In this document: piece after piece, positions 25,959-34,148 of the stretch | How the letters are laid out: every line of letters starts with the position of its first letter | Position numbering within the stretch: position 1 is the first letter of the stretch | Assembly: GCF_029542085.1 (NCBI RefSeq) | Contig: NZ_CP107036.1 | Location: 4,650,001-4,714,000 of the forward strand | Length of the DNA stretch: 64,000 nt | Source of the DNA: Sphingobacterium sp. ML3W | GTDB taxonomy: Bacteria; Bacteroidota; Bacteroidia; Sphingobacteriales; Sphingobacteriaceae | Reading direction: 5' to 3' | The notes under the pieces: generated by a model | Told to the model about the DNA's origin: nothing | The model's input: only the letters and a program-made list of their open reading frames with translations | Database searches by the model: none | Position numbers and translations under genes: made by a program

Positions 25959-28900
25959 TTATAGGTTAATATTGATGCCAAATGTAAATGACTTGGGTAG
26001 GGGATAATCCTCGCCCCTTGGTGTTGCCAGCTCTGGATCCCAAAGTTTGAATTTTGACCAGGTCAATAAATTTGAGCCGACGAGGAACAGGCGAATGCTA
26101 TTGGCCTTAATCCGATTGGTGAGGTGTTTTGGCAGTGTATAACCAATATCCAGAGTTTTCAAACGAAGATATTGTCCGTTTTTCAACCAAAATGTTGACT
26201 CTCTGAAATTATTAATATTGTCTCCAAAACTTAAACGTGGATAAGATGCATTCGGATTCTCGGTTGATGGATCGCCTGATATGTCGGCAGAAATCCAACG
26301 ATTATCACCCATGACACCTTTCATCACCTGGCCCCATTCGCCTTCACGAAAGGCTTGTACCGTTTTTCCATAAATCGAAAAAGTAGATTTCCCTGATCCT
26401 TGGAAATGGACACTAAGGTCAAATCCGCGCCAACTTACAGAAGCACCTATACCATAAACCAAATTAGGTCTTCGCGTTGCTCCTATGGCCACCCGGTCAC
26501 CATCATCCACTATGCCATCTCCATTGACATCTTTATATTTTATATCTCCGGGCTGATAATTTGGTGGATTATTATCAAACTGTTGTTTCGGGCTATTGCG
26601 AATGTCATCGTAATCTTTAAACAAGCCTAAAGCGATCAATCCTATAGACTGATCCACACGATAGCCTTTTTGATTTTGATAACCATATACGTTATTTTCC
26701 TCATCGATTGCCGTAATTTCGTTCTTACTATAGGTGATATTGCTACGTGCTGTAAGGTTCAATTCACCAATCTTCTGTTTATATTCCAAGCGTCCGTCGA
26801 AACCACGTGATTTTACTCCGCCCACATTCGCTCTTGGAATACTTTCCAAGCCAACCATGCTTGGCAAAAATCTTCGTTCCATATAAATGCCGGTACGTTT
26901 CTCATCAAAGAAATCGAAGTTGGCGACAATTTTATCCCGAAATAAAGCGATATCCAAACCCAGGTTATTTTTGGTAGCCATTTCCCATGTTACGTAGGGC
27001 GAAGCCACCTGACTATACCGAATACCACCATAATAACGATCTAGGCCATAGTCAGCCCATTGATACCCCCCTTCGGGAATCCTCTGACCGCCGTCCAGTA
27101 TAAGGTTCCCATTATTATCTCTACGCCAGATTTCATCAATCGTATATAAGTACGGGAAGCGTTCGTTGTTGTTGCCTATTTTAAGTTGGTCATTTCCCAC
27201 CTTACCCCAGGAGTAACGTACTTTAAGCAAATTCAGCCAAGGAACATTATTTTTGACAAAAGGTTCCTCGGAGATATTCCATGCTGCTGCGACAGCGGGA
27301 AAGAAGCCATATTGTTGCCCCATGGCAAAGTTTTCCGAACCCGTATAACCAAAATTGAAATCAGCAACATAACGCGACTTCCAATTATAGGTTAATCTTC
27401 CTGCTAATGCCTGGTTACGTCGTGATACACCATTTTTGATGTCATTGCCCAAATCAACTGTTTTGGTAAAAGCATCGCGGGTAAAACGTGCAACTGCTCC
27501 TAAATTATGGTCTCCGATTTTGCGATCATAATTAAACATAACATCATAAAACTCCCGTCTATTTCCTTCGGAGTACCCTCCCTGTTCCATTTCTCTGGGA
27601 TTAGCCTTATGCGTAAAAATGAGATTTCCATTCTCATCACGCGCGCGTTCGGCATGCCATAATTCAGGCAATTTAATACGTGTGATATTGTTATTATTAT
27701 AGGTATCAAAGCCGACAATACCCCTAAGCCTTAAACCTTTGGTAATAAAATCAAAGTTCTGTTCGATTGTGACATCGGTCTGCACTTTGTTTTGCCAATT
27801 TTCATTGAATCCCGACTGTGTTGACATGACCCATGGATTGATCTTATTGCCATCTCCTATTGTTGGCACACGGCCGTTGGAATACAGCACTGGTGTACTG
27901 ATCGGGGAATATCCAAAAAAAGAACCCCAAAGATCCTGATCACCCAGGCCTGGACTATTCCGTTTGTCCAGTGATCCCGCAACACCAACTTTCAATACCG
28001 TGCTTTTGGTCACGTTGATATCCGCATTCAGACGATAATTCCAACGTTTATAATTAGCATTTGTGTTATAATCGTTGCGCAGTGTTTCATCTGTTTTATA
28101 CATACCACCTTCATCGACATAACTTCCCGACACGAAATAACGCGTTGTGGCCCCTCCTCCTATCATATTGAGGTTTGCCCTATACGTCATGGCACCATCT
28201 TTCAACAACAGATCTTTCCAGTTGACATTGGGATAAAGATCCGGGTCCAATCCCAAACGCAAGATTTCCAGCTCTTCCGGACGATAAATAGGTTCAAAAT
28301 TTCGTGTGATCCGGGCCTCATTTAGTAGGTTAGCATAAGTTACACCATCCTCAAATTCAGGCGTAATCGTACGCGTATTATAAATGGTTTCGTCCTTAAA
28401 ATTGATGTTGATTTTTCCCTCTTTACCGCGTTTAGTAGTGATCAGGATAACGCCGTTTGCACCTCTAGAGCCATAAATTGCAGTCATAGCTGCATCTTTA
28501 AGCACTGTAAATGTTTCAATATCTTCGATATTTATATCATTGATATCGCGCTCAACATTGTCTACCAAAACTAAAGCTGCGCTACCACCACCGAAGGTAG
28601 AAATACCACGTATCCAAAACTCGGAGATATTTCTACCGGGCTGACCAGACTGCATCATCGCCATTACTCCTGGTACATTTCCAGCGAGTGCATTCGTGAT
28701 ACTTGAAGTCGGGTTGGATTTCATGGTTTCTACATCGACTCCACTTGCAGCCCCCGTCAAAGTCAGCTTCTTTTGAGTTCCTGTTCCTGTTACCACCACC
28801 TCATCCAATACACTGGTCTCCGATTCTTTCAAGCTCACATCAATGATATGTGAATCTTTCACAAGTACTTCCTGTTTTTGATAGCCAACAGAAGAGAAGA

Positions 28901-29117
28901 CGAGTGTTTTGTAACGCTCTACCTTTATCTTATAGTTACCCTTGCTATCCGTGGTCGTCCCTAGCCCCGGAGCGTCTTTCACAGCGATGCTGACACCGAT
29001 CAAAGGGGACCTTTGGGTATCGACAATAACACCCGTTACTTCAACAATTTCTTGTGCGAACACACTCAAGCTGAAACTGAGAAGCGCCATACATGTTAGT
29101 AATATTTTATTTATCAT
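25959..29117 (-). CDS. SusC/RagA-family TonB-linked outer membrane protein
   Basis: A 1052-residue protein with a signal peptide ending near VFAQ. A carboxypeptidase-like domain lies at ~25-105 (VTGVIVDTQRSPLIGVSI), the TonB box region around DEVVVTGTGTQ, and the plug at ~110-230 with TVLKDAAMTAIYGSRGANGVILITTKRG. A long barrel ends in KSFTFGININL. There is no STN domain, so direct signalling to an anti-sigma factor is not expected, and no sigma/anti-sigma genes lie beside it. It forms the import channel with the SusD 12 bp downstream. The upstream IPT-NHL gene is 11 bp away, so this is one operon. Confidence 0.97.
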   Translation of the reverse strand: MINKILLTCMALLSFSLSVFAQEIVEVTGVIVDTQRSPLIGVSIAVKDAPGLGTTTDSKGNYKIKVERYKTLVFSSVGYQKQEVLVKDSHIIDVSLKESETSVLDEVVVTGTGTQKKLTLTGAASGVDVETMKSNPTSSITNALAGNVPGVMAMMQSGQPGRNISEFWIRGISTFGGGSAALVLVDNVERDINDINIEDIETFTVLKDAAMTAIYGSRGANGVILITTKRGKEGKININFKDETIYNTRTITPEFEDGVTYANLLNEARITRNFEPIYRPEELEILRLGLDPDLYPNVNWKDLLLKDGAMTYRANLNMIGGGATTRYFVSGSYVDEGGMYKTDETLRNDYNTNANYKRWNYRLNADINVTKSTVLKVGVAGSLDKRNSPGLGDQDLWGSFFGYSPISTPVLYSNGRVPTIGDGNKINPWVMSTQSGFNENWQNKVQTDVTIEQNFDFITKGLRLRGIVGFDTYNNNNITRIKLPELWHAERARDENGNLIFTHKANPREMEQGGYSEGNRREFYDVMFNYDRKIGDHNLGAVARFTRDAFTKTVDLGNDIKNGVSRRNQALAGRLTYNWKSRYVADFNFGYTGSENFAMGQQYGFFPAVAAAWNISEEPFVKNNVPWLNLLKVRYSWGKVGNDQLKIGNNNERFPYLYTIDEIWRRDNNGNLILDGGQRIPEGGYQWADYGLDRYYGGIRYSQVASPYVTWEMATKNNLGLDIALFRDKIVANFDFFDEKRTGIYMERRFLPSMVGLESIPRANVGGVKSRGFDGRLEYKQKIGELNLTARSNITYSKNEITAIDEENNVYGYQNQKGYRVDQSIGLIALGLFKDYDDIRNSPKQQFDNNPPNYQPGDIKYKDVNGDGIVDDGDRVAIGATRRPNLVYGIGASVSWRGFDLSVHFQGSGKSTFSIYGKTVQAFREGEWGQVMKGVMGDNRWISADISGDPSTENPNASYPRLSFGDNINNFRESTFWLKNGQYLRLKTLDIGYTLPKHLTNRIKANSIRLFLVGSNLLTWSKFKLWDPELATPRGEDYPLPKSFTFGININL

Positions 29118-29128
29118 CTTATCACAGG

Positions 29129-30586
29129 TTAATCTTGGTCATTTTCATCCATTTCCTCCAGAGCGATCTTACGAATTCGCCTATTTTCCCGGTCTCCGAT
29201 ATAAAAAGCTTGTTCTTTTTCATTATAGGCGATGCCTGATGGTCGATCAAAACGAGCATCTGCCCTTAGATCTCCATTAACATAACCGTAAGGATTAGTA
29301 TTCAGGCTTGAACTACCTCTACCAGCAAAAGTTGTTACGGCACCTTCAGGCGTAAGCATACGAATGGCATGATTCATAAGGTCTGTAAAATAAAAATCGT
29401 AGACATCAGGCTTACCTGCTTCCACATAGGCTTGATTTTTTACAAATACCCCTTGGTAGGGCTGATTGACACGGGCTGAGGATCCCACCCCATCTTTATA
29501 ACCGGATTCACGGACTTTACCGCAAACTAAATAGGGTTGGTTAAACCGTTTTTTATCCCAGTTGTAGTCCGCACGCATAATATAACCCTGGTTAATCACC
29601 AAAATATAGGCGTAGTTTCCCGTCGGATGGATCAAAGCCCGATACTCCCACTCCGGATCCTGAATCACATATAACTGCTCAGCTTTTACCGTTTTATCCG
29701 TGAAATACTGATTGAGATCAAAACGGAAGAACTCTCCCTTTGCATAACTGTTAAAATACATTTCCCCATTAATTGGGTGGATGGAGGCCCCATTACATTG
29801 TCTACTTTTGGTCAGTACTTCTTTATCGAGAAAGCTCTTTGCACGGGAAAACAAGAGGGTAGATTCATCGTTCTCTCCTCCCCGATCTTGCGCCACAATC
29901 ATATATTTCCCATCTACCGAAAAATCTACACTACGCGGACGGTTAAAATCGGAACGCTTTTTGGTAATCGTGCTATCCTCAAAATTGATCAGATAAAGGC
30001 CATTATTATCATCAAATGTCACCCACAGATGTTTAGGATTCATGGGGTCAAACTTCATAAAAGAGGAAAGCCAAAAGCCGCTCGCCATTTTGTTTTGGTC
30101 AGCATCTTTAAACTTGCCATCTTTCCAAGGTTCGTCACCGCGGGCATTCCGGTAACCAGCGAGTGTGGATACCACCAGCTTACGTTTATAATCAAACTTT
30201 GCTTCTGCCCGTCCTATGACAGGTTTCTCGGCCCCGCCAACACGCACTTCGATATCCCCCGCGAAAGCCTGTTTGGGAACAAGGCAATACAATGACTCTC
30301 CTAAAGCATTAATAACGACTGCTTGTTGTCCTCCTATAAGTACAGTAACATTCTTCGGATCATTTCCGAAATTTTGCCCATAAATAATTAGACGCTGACC
30401 CATACCGCCCGATTTTGGGTTGAAATCAGACACGACGACTGGTTTATTGGGATCAAAAGGCTTAGATTCTCCCATAATTGCTGTTGTATCGTTCTTGCAG
30501 GCCCAAAGACCAAAGGTGAGAATCATAAAGACCCAGAGTCTACCCAATCGGTACAAGGCTCTACTCGCTACTTGTTTTGTTCTCAT
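29129..30586 (-). CDS. IPT/TIG-domain plus NHL-repeat lipoprotein, first gene of the SusC/SusD operon
   Basis: A 485-residue protein. A long N-terminal signal ends in LWAC (Cys30). Residues ~48-125 form an IPT/TIG Ig-like domain (SDFNPKSGGMGQRLIIYGQNFG), and ~130-480 an NHL-type beta-propeller with blades such as RPSGIAYNEKEQAFYIGDRENRRIRKI. Such proteins occur as accessory surface binders in glycan-uptake loci. It leads the operon and is followed after 11 bp by susC. The n-region before the hydrophobic core is long (17 residues with five Arg/Lys), but no better start is visible. Confidence 0.88.
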   Translation of the reverse strand: MRTKQVASRALYRLGRLWVFMILTFGLWACKNDTTAIMGESKPFDPNKPVVVSDFNPKSGGMGQRLIIYGQNFGNDPKNVTVLIGGQQAVVINALGESLYCLVPKQAFAGDIEVRVGGAEKPVIGRAEAKFDYKRKLVVSTLAGYRNARGDEPWKDGKFKDADQNKMASGFWLSSFMKFDPMNPKHLWVTFDDNNGLYLINFEDSTITKKRSDFNRPRSVDFSVDGKYMIVAQDRGGENDESTLLFSRAKSFLDKEVLTKSRQCNGASIHPINGEMYFNSYAKGEFFRFDLNQYFTDKTVKAEQLYVIQDPEWEYRALIHPTGNYAYILVINQGYIMRADYNWDKKRFNQPYLVCGKVRESGYKDGVGSSARVNQPYQGVFVKNQAYVEAGKPDVYDFYFTDLMNHAIRMLTPEGAVTTFAGRGSSSLNTNPYGYVNGDLRADARFDRPSGIAYNEKEQAFYIGDRENRRIRKIALEEMDENDQD

Positions 30587-31396
30587 AAATTATGAATTGG
30601 TTAGAATTTATTTCAAATACTTTTTTTTAGTACCCCAGTGGACCGCTTCCGGATATTTTATCTTTAGGCTTATCTCGTTGAAAGCATGTCAGGGACTTAA
30701 CTAGTTTTTCTTACGTCGAAATTTTAGGACGAACGAATCGATGCCCGCCCTTTTGAAGGGCGAACTTCTTTTAAAAGTTTACACATAATTGATTTTTTAA
30801 ATTATAGCTAAATGGTATTAGCTTTTGACAGCGAAAAAAGACTTTCGTGCAATAGCTTCAAAGTCTTCCTAATTTATTTAAATTACTTTTCTAATACTTT
30901 CTATTTCCGTTTTCAAATCCCGAATAGGACACAGCTTCATGTTTTATTAGAAACTCCCTGTTCCTCGTTTAATAGTTACTTCAAACCATTCTACTGATTA
31001 TTCGCATTGTACTGTCTGTTCCGTTCAAAAAAATTTGTTGGATATTTCTTAAATTTTGGTTTCTAATATTTCTCTAAGATGTTCTGCTTTATAATTGATT
31101 ACTCAAAAGTAGGGAACGTAAAATTTTTGAGACTATCGAATTATCTCAATAATCTGCGTATTTGTATCAAACCAAAACATCCATAACACAATAATCTATA
31201 AACTAGCTTACTAAGGATTTATTTTTTCTGTACAACTAATCAGCTAGTTGATATATAGTCCTTGAAAAGTAGATTTATTTCATTTTGGTCCAGATTGAGA
31301 TCTTGGATCCTTTTCTTTATGATTGTTAGTTTCTTTTATCGATATTTTTAGGGACAACACATTAAAATCAAATAGAGATCAAATTAGTCCTTTTCA
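30587..31396. other. gene-free AT-rich region between divergent transcription units
   Basis: About 800 bp with no credible gene, between the uptake operon (leftward) and the DUF6266 gene (rightward). Visible structure: a small hairpin CGCCC/GGGCG at about 30746-30762, and an 8-bp inverted repeat AACTAGCT (31201) / AGCTAGTT (31243). I could not fix a promoter for the operon. The length is unusual beside the short spacers elsewhere in the window. Confidence 0.6.
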
Positions 31397-31451
31397 CAGT
31401 ACTTGTTCAGTGCTCGTTCAGTGTTTGCTCAGTGATAACTCAGTAAAGACT
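31397..31451 (+). repeat. five direct repeats of 11 bp (CAGT-N7)
   Basis: CAGT recurs exactly every 11 bp at 31397, 31408, 31419, 31430 and 31441. The units are cagtacttgtt, cagtgctcgtt, cagtgtttgct, cagtgataact and cagtaaagact. A sixth, off-phase CAGT starts at 31459. The spacing of about one helical turn puts all copies on one face of the DNA, as for cooperative binding sites. The block ends 122 bp before the ATG of the DUF6266 gene. Confidence 0.85.
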
Positions 31452-31573
31452 GAATAACCAGTGACTGATTACTGTCTAAAAATTGATTGAAAATTGTTAT
31501 TAGGTATAGTCTGGTATTAGGATGTTTCGGCTTTAATGCCTATCTTAACTATCCATATTATAATCAGTTAGTT

Positions 31574-32233
31574 ATGGCAATCATCAAAAATGGCGTTAAT
31601 GGAACTGTTTCTGGGAAAGCAGGTTCCGTTGTGTTTGTGTTAACGAAAACAGGAAATTATGTGCGTTCTCTCCCGCGCGTTAAAAAACGGGCGCCCACTC
31701 CTGAACAGTTGCTCAGTAGAACGCGCTTCAAAATTGTGAGGTCGCATATTAGCCTGTTAAATTCGATCATCAAGATAGGTTATAAGGCGTATAGCTATCC
31801 AAAGCGGGCATACGATGTCGCTATGTCTTATAATCTGAACGAAGCACTTATCCAGGAAGGAGACGGTTTTGTGGTTAACTGGCAGAAATTTATGATTGCC
31901 AAAGGAAGCCCAAACCCCATCACTTCCTACACGATGGATTTCGATCAGGAAAAACAAGTGCTTCAGGTTACTTGGGAATATGATGCCTATCTGGAGAAGA
32001 AGTTTGACACAAGGTCTTACGATTCCTTCTTAATCCTGTATAGCGCAGCGGATAATAGTGTTGAATTTCCACTTTTGATGAACGACTCGAAAAACAGCTT
32101 AATCTCTGGCAAACAAGATGTTAATATTCCAGAGCATAGAAAGGAAGCGACTTATGAAGTGTATCTATTTTTTGTAGAGAGCTATGGTGGAGGTAATACA
32201 GATAGCCTGCACTTGGGGAAGATAAAAGTTTGA
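31574..32233 (+). CDS. DUF6266-like protein of unknown function
   Basis: A 219-residue basic protein. The start MAIIKNGVNGTVSGKAGSVV fits the DUF6266 pattern (MA-x-IKNG...GKVG), so the ATG at 31574 is chosen over the one 87 bp upstream. An N-terminal basic part (SLPRVKKRAPTPEQLLSRTRF) is followed by a beta-rich C-terminal half. There is no signal peptide or membrane segment. Members are frequent, often in several copies, in Sphingobacteriaceae, and their role is not established. It stands alone between the repeat block and a probable ABC-ATPase relic. Confidence 0.75.
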   Translation: MAIIKNGVNGTVSGKAGSVVFVLTKTGNYVRSLPRVKKRAPTPEQLLSRTRFKIVRSHISLLNSIIKIGYKAYSYPKRAYDVAMSYNLNEALIQEGDGFVVNWQKFMIAKGSPNPITSYTMDFDQEKQVLQVTWEYDAYLEKKFDTRSYDSFLILYSAADNSVEFPLLMNDSKNSLISGKQDVNIPEHRKEATYEVYLFFVESYGGGNTDSLHLGKIKV

Positions 32234-32299
32234 GCGGTATCATGTGTCATTATTCCAGATTGAATGTAACCCGTAGTACGAAAATCTTAAAAAGACCAG

Positions 32300-32416
32300 A
32301 TGCTTAAAATAAATAATTTAAAGAAATTTTATGGGAATCACCTAGCCTTACACATAGGAGATGTAGAATTCGGAGAAGGGCTGGAATTTCATCATTTGAT
32401 AGGAAATTGCATATGA
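32300..32416 (+). pseudogene. 5' fragment of an ABC-transporter ATPase gene (relic)
   Basis: A 38-codon reading frame begins MLKINNLKKFYGNHLALHIG and continues DVEFGEGLEFHHLIGN before a stop. This follows the normal opening of ABC ATPases (Lxxxx-L-x-K-x-YG, then a short strand, then the segment leading to the Walker A loop), but it breaks off just where NGAGKST would be expected. No continuation is seen in the other frames before the tRNA terminator. The best reading is a truncated gene left by a deletion or rearrangement next to tRNA-Glu. It is too short for certainty. Confidence 0.5.
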
Positions 32417-32473
32417 AGGTTGTTCTTCACTTTTTTCTTGGGAATCAATGTAGGCTTTGCAGATACTGAAAAA

Positions 32474-32514
32474 CAAAAAAACCTGCAAATTTACGATTTT
32501 GCAGGTTTTTCTTT
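32474..32514 (-). terminator. terminator of tRNA-Glu (copy 2), bidirectional
   Basis: AAAAACCTGCAAA pairs with TTTGCAGGTTTTT over a short loop, with T tracts on both strands. It lies directly downstream of the second tRNA-Glu on the minus strand. Its sequence differs from the terminator of copy 1. Confidence 0.87.
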
Positions 32515-32516
32515 TG

Positions 32517-32588
32517 TAGCCCGTAGGGGAATCGAACCCCTGTTTCAAGAATGAAAATCTTGCGTCCTAACCCCTAGACGAACGGGCC
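32517..32588 (-). tRNA. tRNA-Glu (anticodon UUC), copy 2
   Basis: Identical over all 72 nt to the copy at 4811-4882, in the same orientation. Same 7-bp acceptor stem, anticodon TTC in loop TTTTCAT, and no encoded CCA. The flanks differ from copy 1 immediately outside the gene, except two bases on the 3' side. Confidence 0.97.
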
Positions 32589-32679
32589 ATTTTTAATGCA
32601 ACTCCAAAAGCTTTCTTGTTTTTGGAGTTGCAAATATAGACCTTAAAATTAGTATTACAAAAATAATTTTAAATATTTT

Positions 32680-33954
32680 TTAGATTAGGTCAAAACCGAT
32701 GTCACGTCTGAAGTATTTTCCTTCAAAATAAATTCTTCCGGCATCAGCAGTAGCCTGTTGAAGAGCATCAAAAAGTGAGTCTTGTAATGTCGTAACGGCA
32801 ATTACACGTCCACCGGCAGTGACAACCTTACCATCCTGCTCCTTGGTCCCTGCTTGGAATACAATAGATTCCTTGACGTTTTCCATATTCGCGATCTCTT
32901 TTCCAGATTCATAGGCTCCAGGGTAACCTCCCGCCACTAACATCACCGTAACGGCTGTTTTTGGTGAAACGGTATAAGAACGTTGGTCTAAATTTCCTTG
33001 CGCAACGCCTTCCAACAAATCCAATAGATCAGATTCAATCCGTGGCAATACAGATTCTGTCTCTGGATCGCCCATACGAACATTATATTCAATGACATAT
33101 GGTTCCCCTTCAATATTCATCAATCCAATGAAAATAAAGCCTTTATACGGAATACCATCTTTCTTCAGTCCTTCGACAGTTGGTTTGATGATACGTTCTT
33201 CCACCTTATTCAAAAATGTTTCGTCAGCAAAAGGTACTGGAGAAATAGATCCCATTCCACCTGTATTTAACCCCGTATCTCCCTCTCCTATCCGCTTATA
33301 ATCTTTCGCAGAAGGTAATACCTTATAGGAGTTTCCATCTGTCAATACGAATACCGATAGCTCAATTCCTTTTAAAAATTCCTCAACGACAACGACGCGA
33401 CTTGCCTCTCCAAATTTGGAATCCGCAATCATAGCTTTCAATTCAGCTTTAGCATCTTCAAGTGTTTCACAGATCAAAACGCCTTTTCCCGCAGCCAAAC
33501 CATCGGCTTTAAGAACGATCGGCAATTTTTGGCTCTCGAGATAAACCAATCCTTCCTCCAATGACGCGACATCAAAAGAACGTGATGCAGCAGTAGGTAT
33601 GCCATGTCGATCCATAAACTGTTTCGAAAAATCTTTTGAACCCTCTAATTGGGCTCCTTCCTGTTGCGGACCGATTACCGGAATCTCTTTCAAATCTGCA
33701 CGGTTCAAAAAATAATCATGAATACCTTTTACCAATGGCTCTTCTGGTCCTACGAGTACCATTTGTATCGCATTTTCCAACACAAAGGAGGCGATAGCTT
33801 CAAAATCAGTAACTTTAATATTGACATTTTGGCCATATGCTCCTGTACCAGCATTTCCTGGAGCAATAAACAATTGACCTAAACGTGGACTTTTCGACAA
33901 CTTATAGGCGAAGGCAGATTCACGACCTCCGGAACCGATTATTAGGATATTCAT
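32680..33954 (-). CDS. purD: phosphoribosylamine-glycine ligase (GAR synthetase)
   Basis: A 424-residue protein with the PurD opening NILIIGSGGRESAFAYKL and IAPGNAGTG, the ATP-grasp core (LPIVLKADGLAAGKGVLI), and metal/ATP residues in EYNVRMGDPETE. It makes glycinamide ribonucleotide from phosphoribosylamine, glycine and ATP in purine synthesis. Length is normal. It is a single gene just downstream of its own promoter box. Other pur genes are not in the window. Confidence 0.97.
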   Translation of the reverse strand: MNILIIGSGGRESAFAYKLSKSPRLGQLFIAPGNAGTGAYGQNVNIKVTDFEAIASFVLENAIQMVLVGPEEPLVKGIHDYFLNRADLKEIPVIGPQQEGAQLEGSKDFSKQFMDRHGIPTAASRSFDVASLEEGLVYLESQKLPIVLKADGLAAGKGVLICETLEDAKAELKAMIADSKFGEASRVVVVEEFLKGIELSVFVLTDGNSYKVLPSAKDYKRIGEGDTGLNTGGMGSISPVPFADETFLNKVEERIIKPTVEGLKKDGIPYKGFIFIGLMNIEGEPYVIEYNVRMGDPETESVLPRIESDLLDLLEGVAQGNLDQRSYTVSPKTAVTVMLVAGGYPGAYESGKEIANMENVKESIVFQAGTKEQDGKVVTAGGRVIAVTTLQDSLFDALQQATADAGRIYFEGKYFRRDIGFDLI

Positions 33955-33958
33955 AGCA

Positions 33959-33966
33959 CAAAGATA
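33959..33966 (-). promoter_or_regulatory. -7 box of purD ending 4 nt before the ATG
   Basis: TATCTTTG on the minus strand matches TAnnTTTG and is followed by TGCT and then the ATG. As for xseA and the gene at 40735, this predicts a leaderless or near-leaderless mRNA. No good upstream TTG was found. Confidence 0.6.
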
Positions 33967-34148
33967 TTTTTTTTATGCTAATTTTCAGGCATAAGATGGT
34001 TCAAAAACGGATTTTAAATTTATTTTCCGGCTCAAAAGAACTCCAAAGCATCAATACAAATAATTTAACATCTCCAATTCGATAATATTTTGATTTATAA
34101 GTTGATTAAAGGGAAAATATTTTCTAATTTTCAAGAAACATTAGTCAT

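Noticed and set aside
29777-30295. 172-codon plus-strand frame inside the IPT-NHL gene
   Set aside because: Long but antisense to a well-supported gene, with composition typical of a reverse frame.
31397-31451. CRISPR-like array
   Set aside because: The repeat unit is only 11 bp with 4 fixed bases, there are no spacers of 30 bp or more, and no cas genes are in the window.
32348-32548. Minus-strand frame of 66 codons starting MKQGFDSPTGY
   Set aside because: A shadow of the second tRNA-Glu gene and its terminator.
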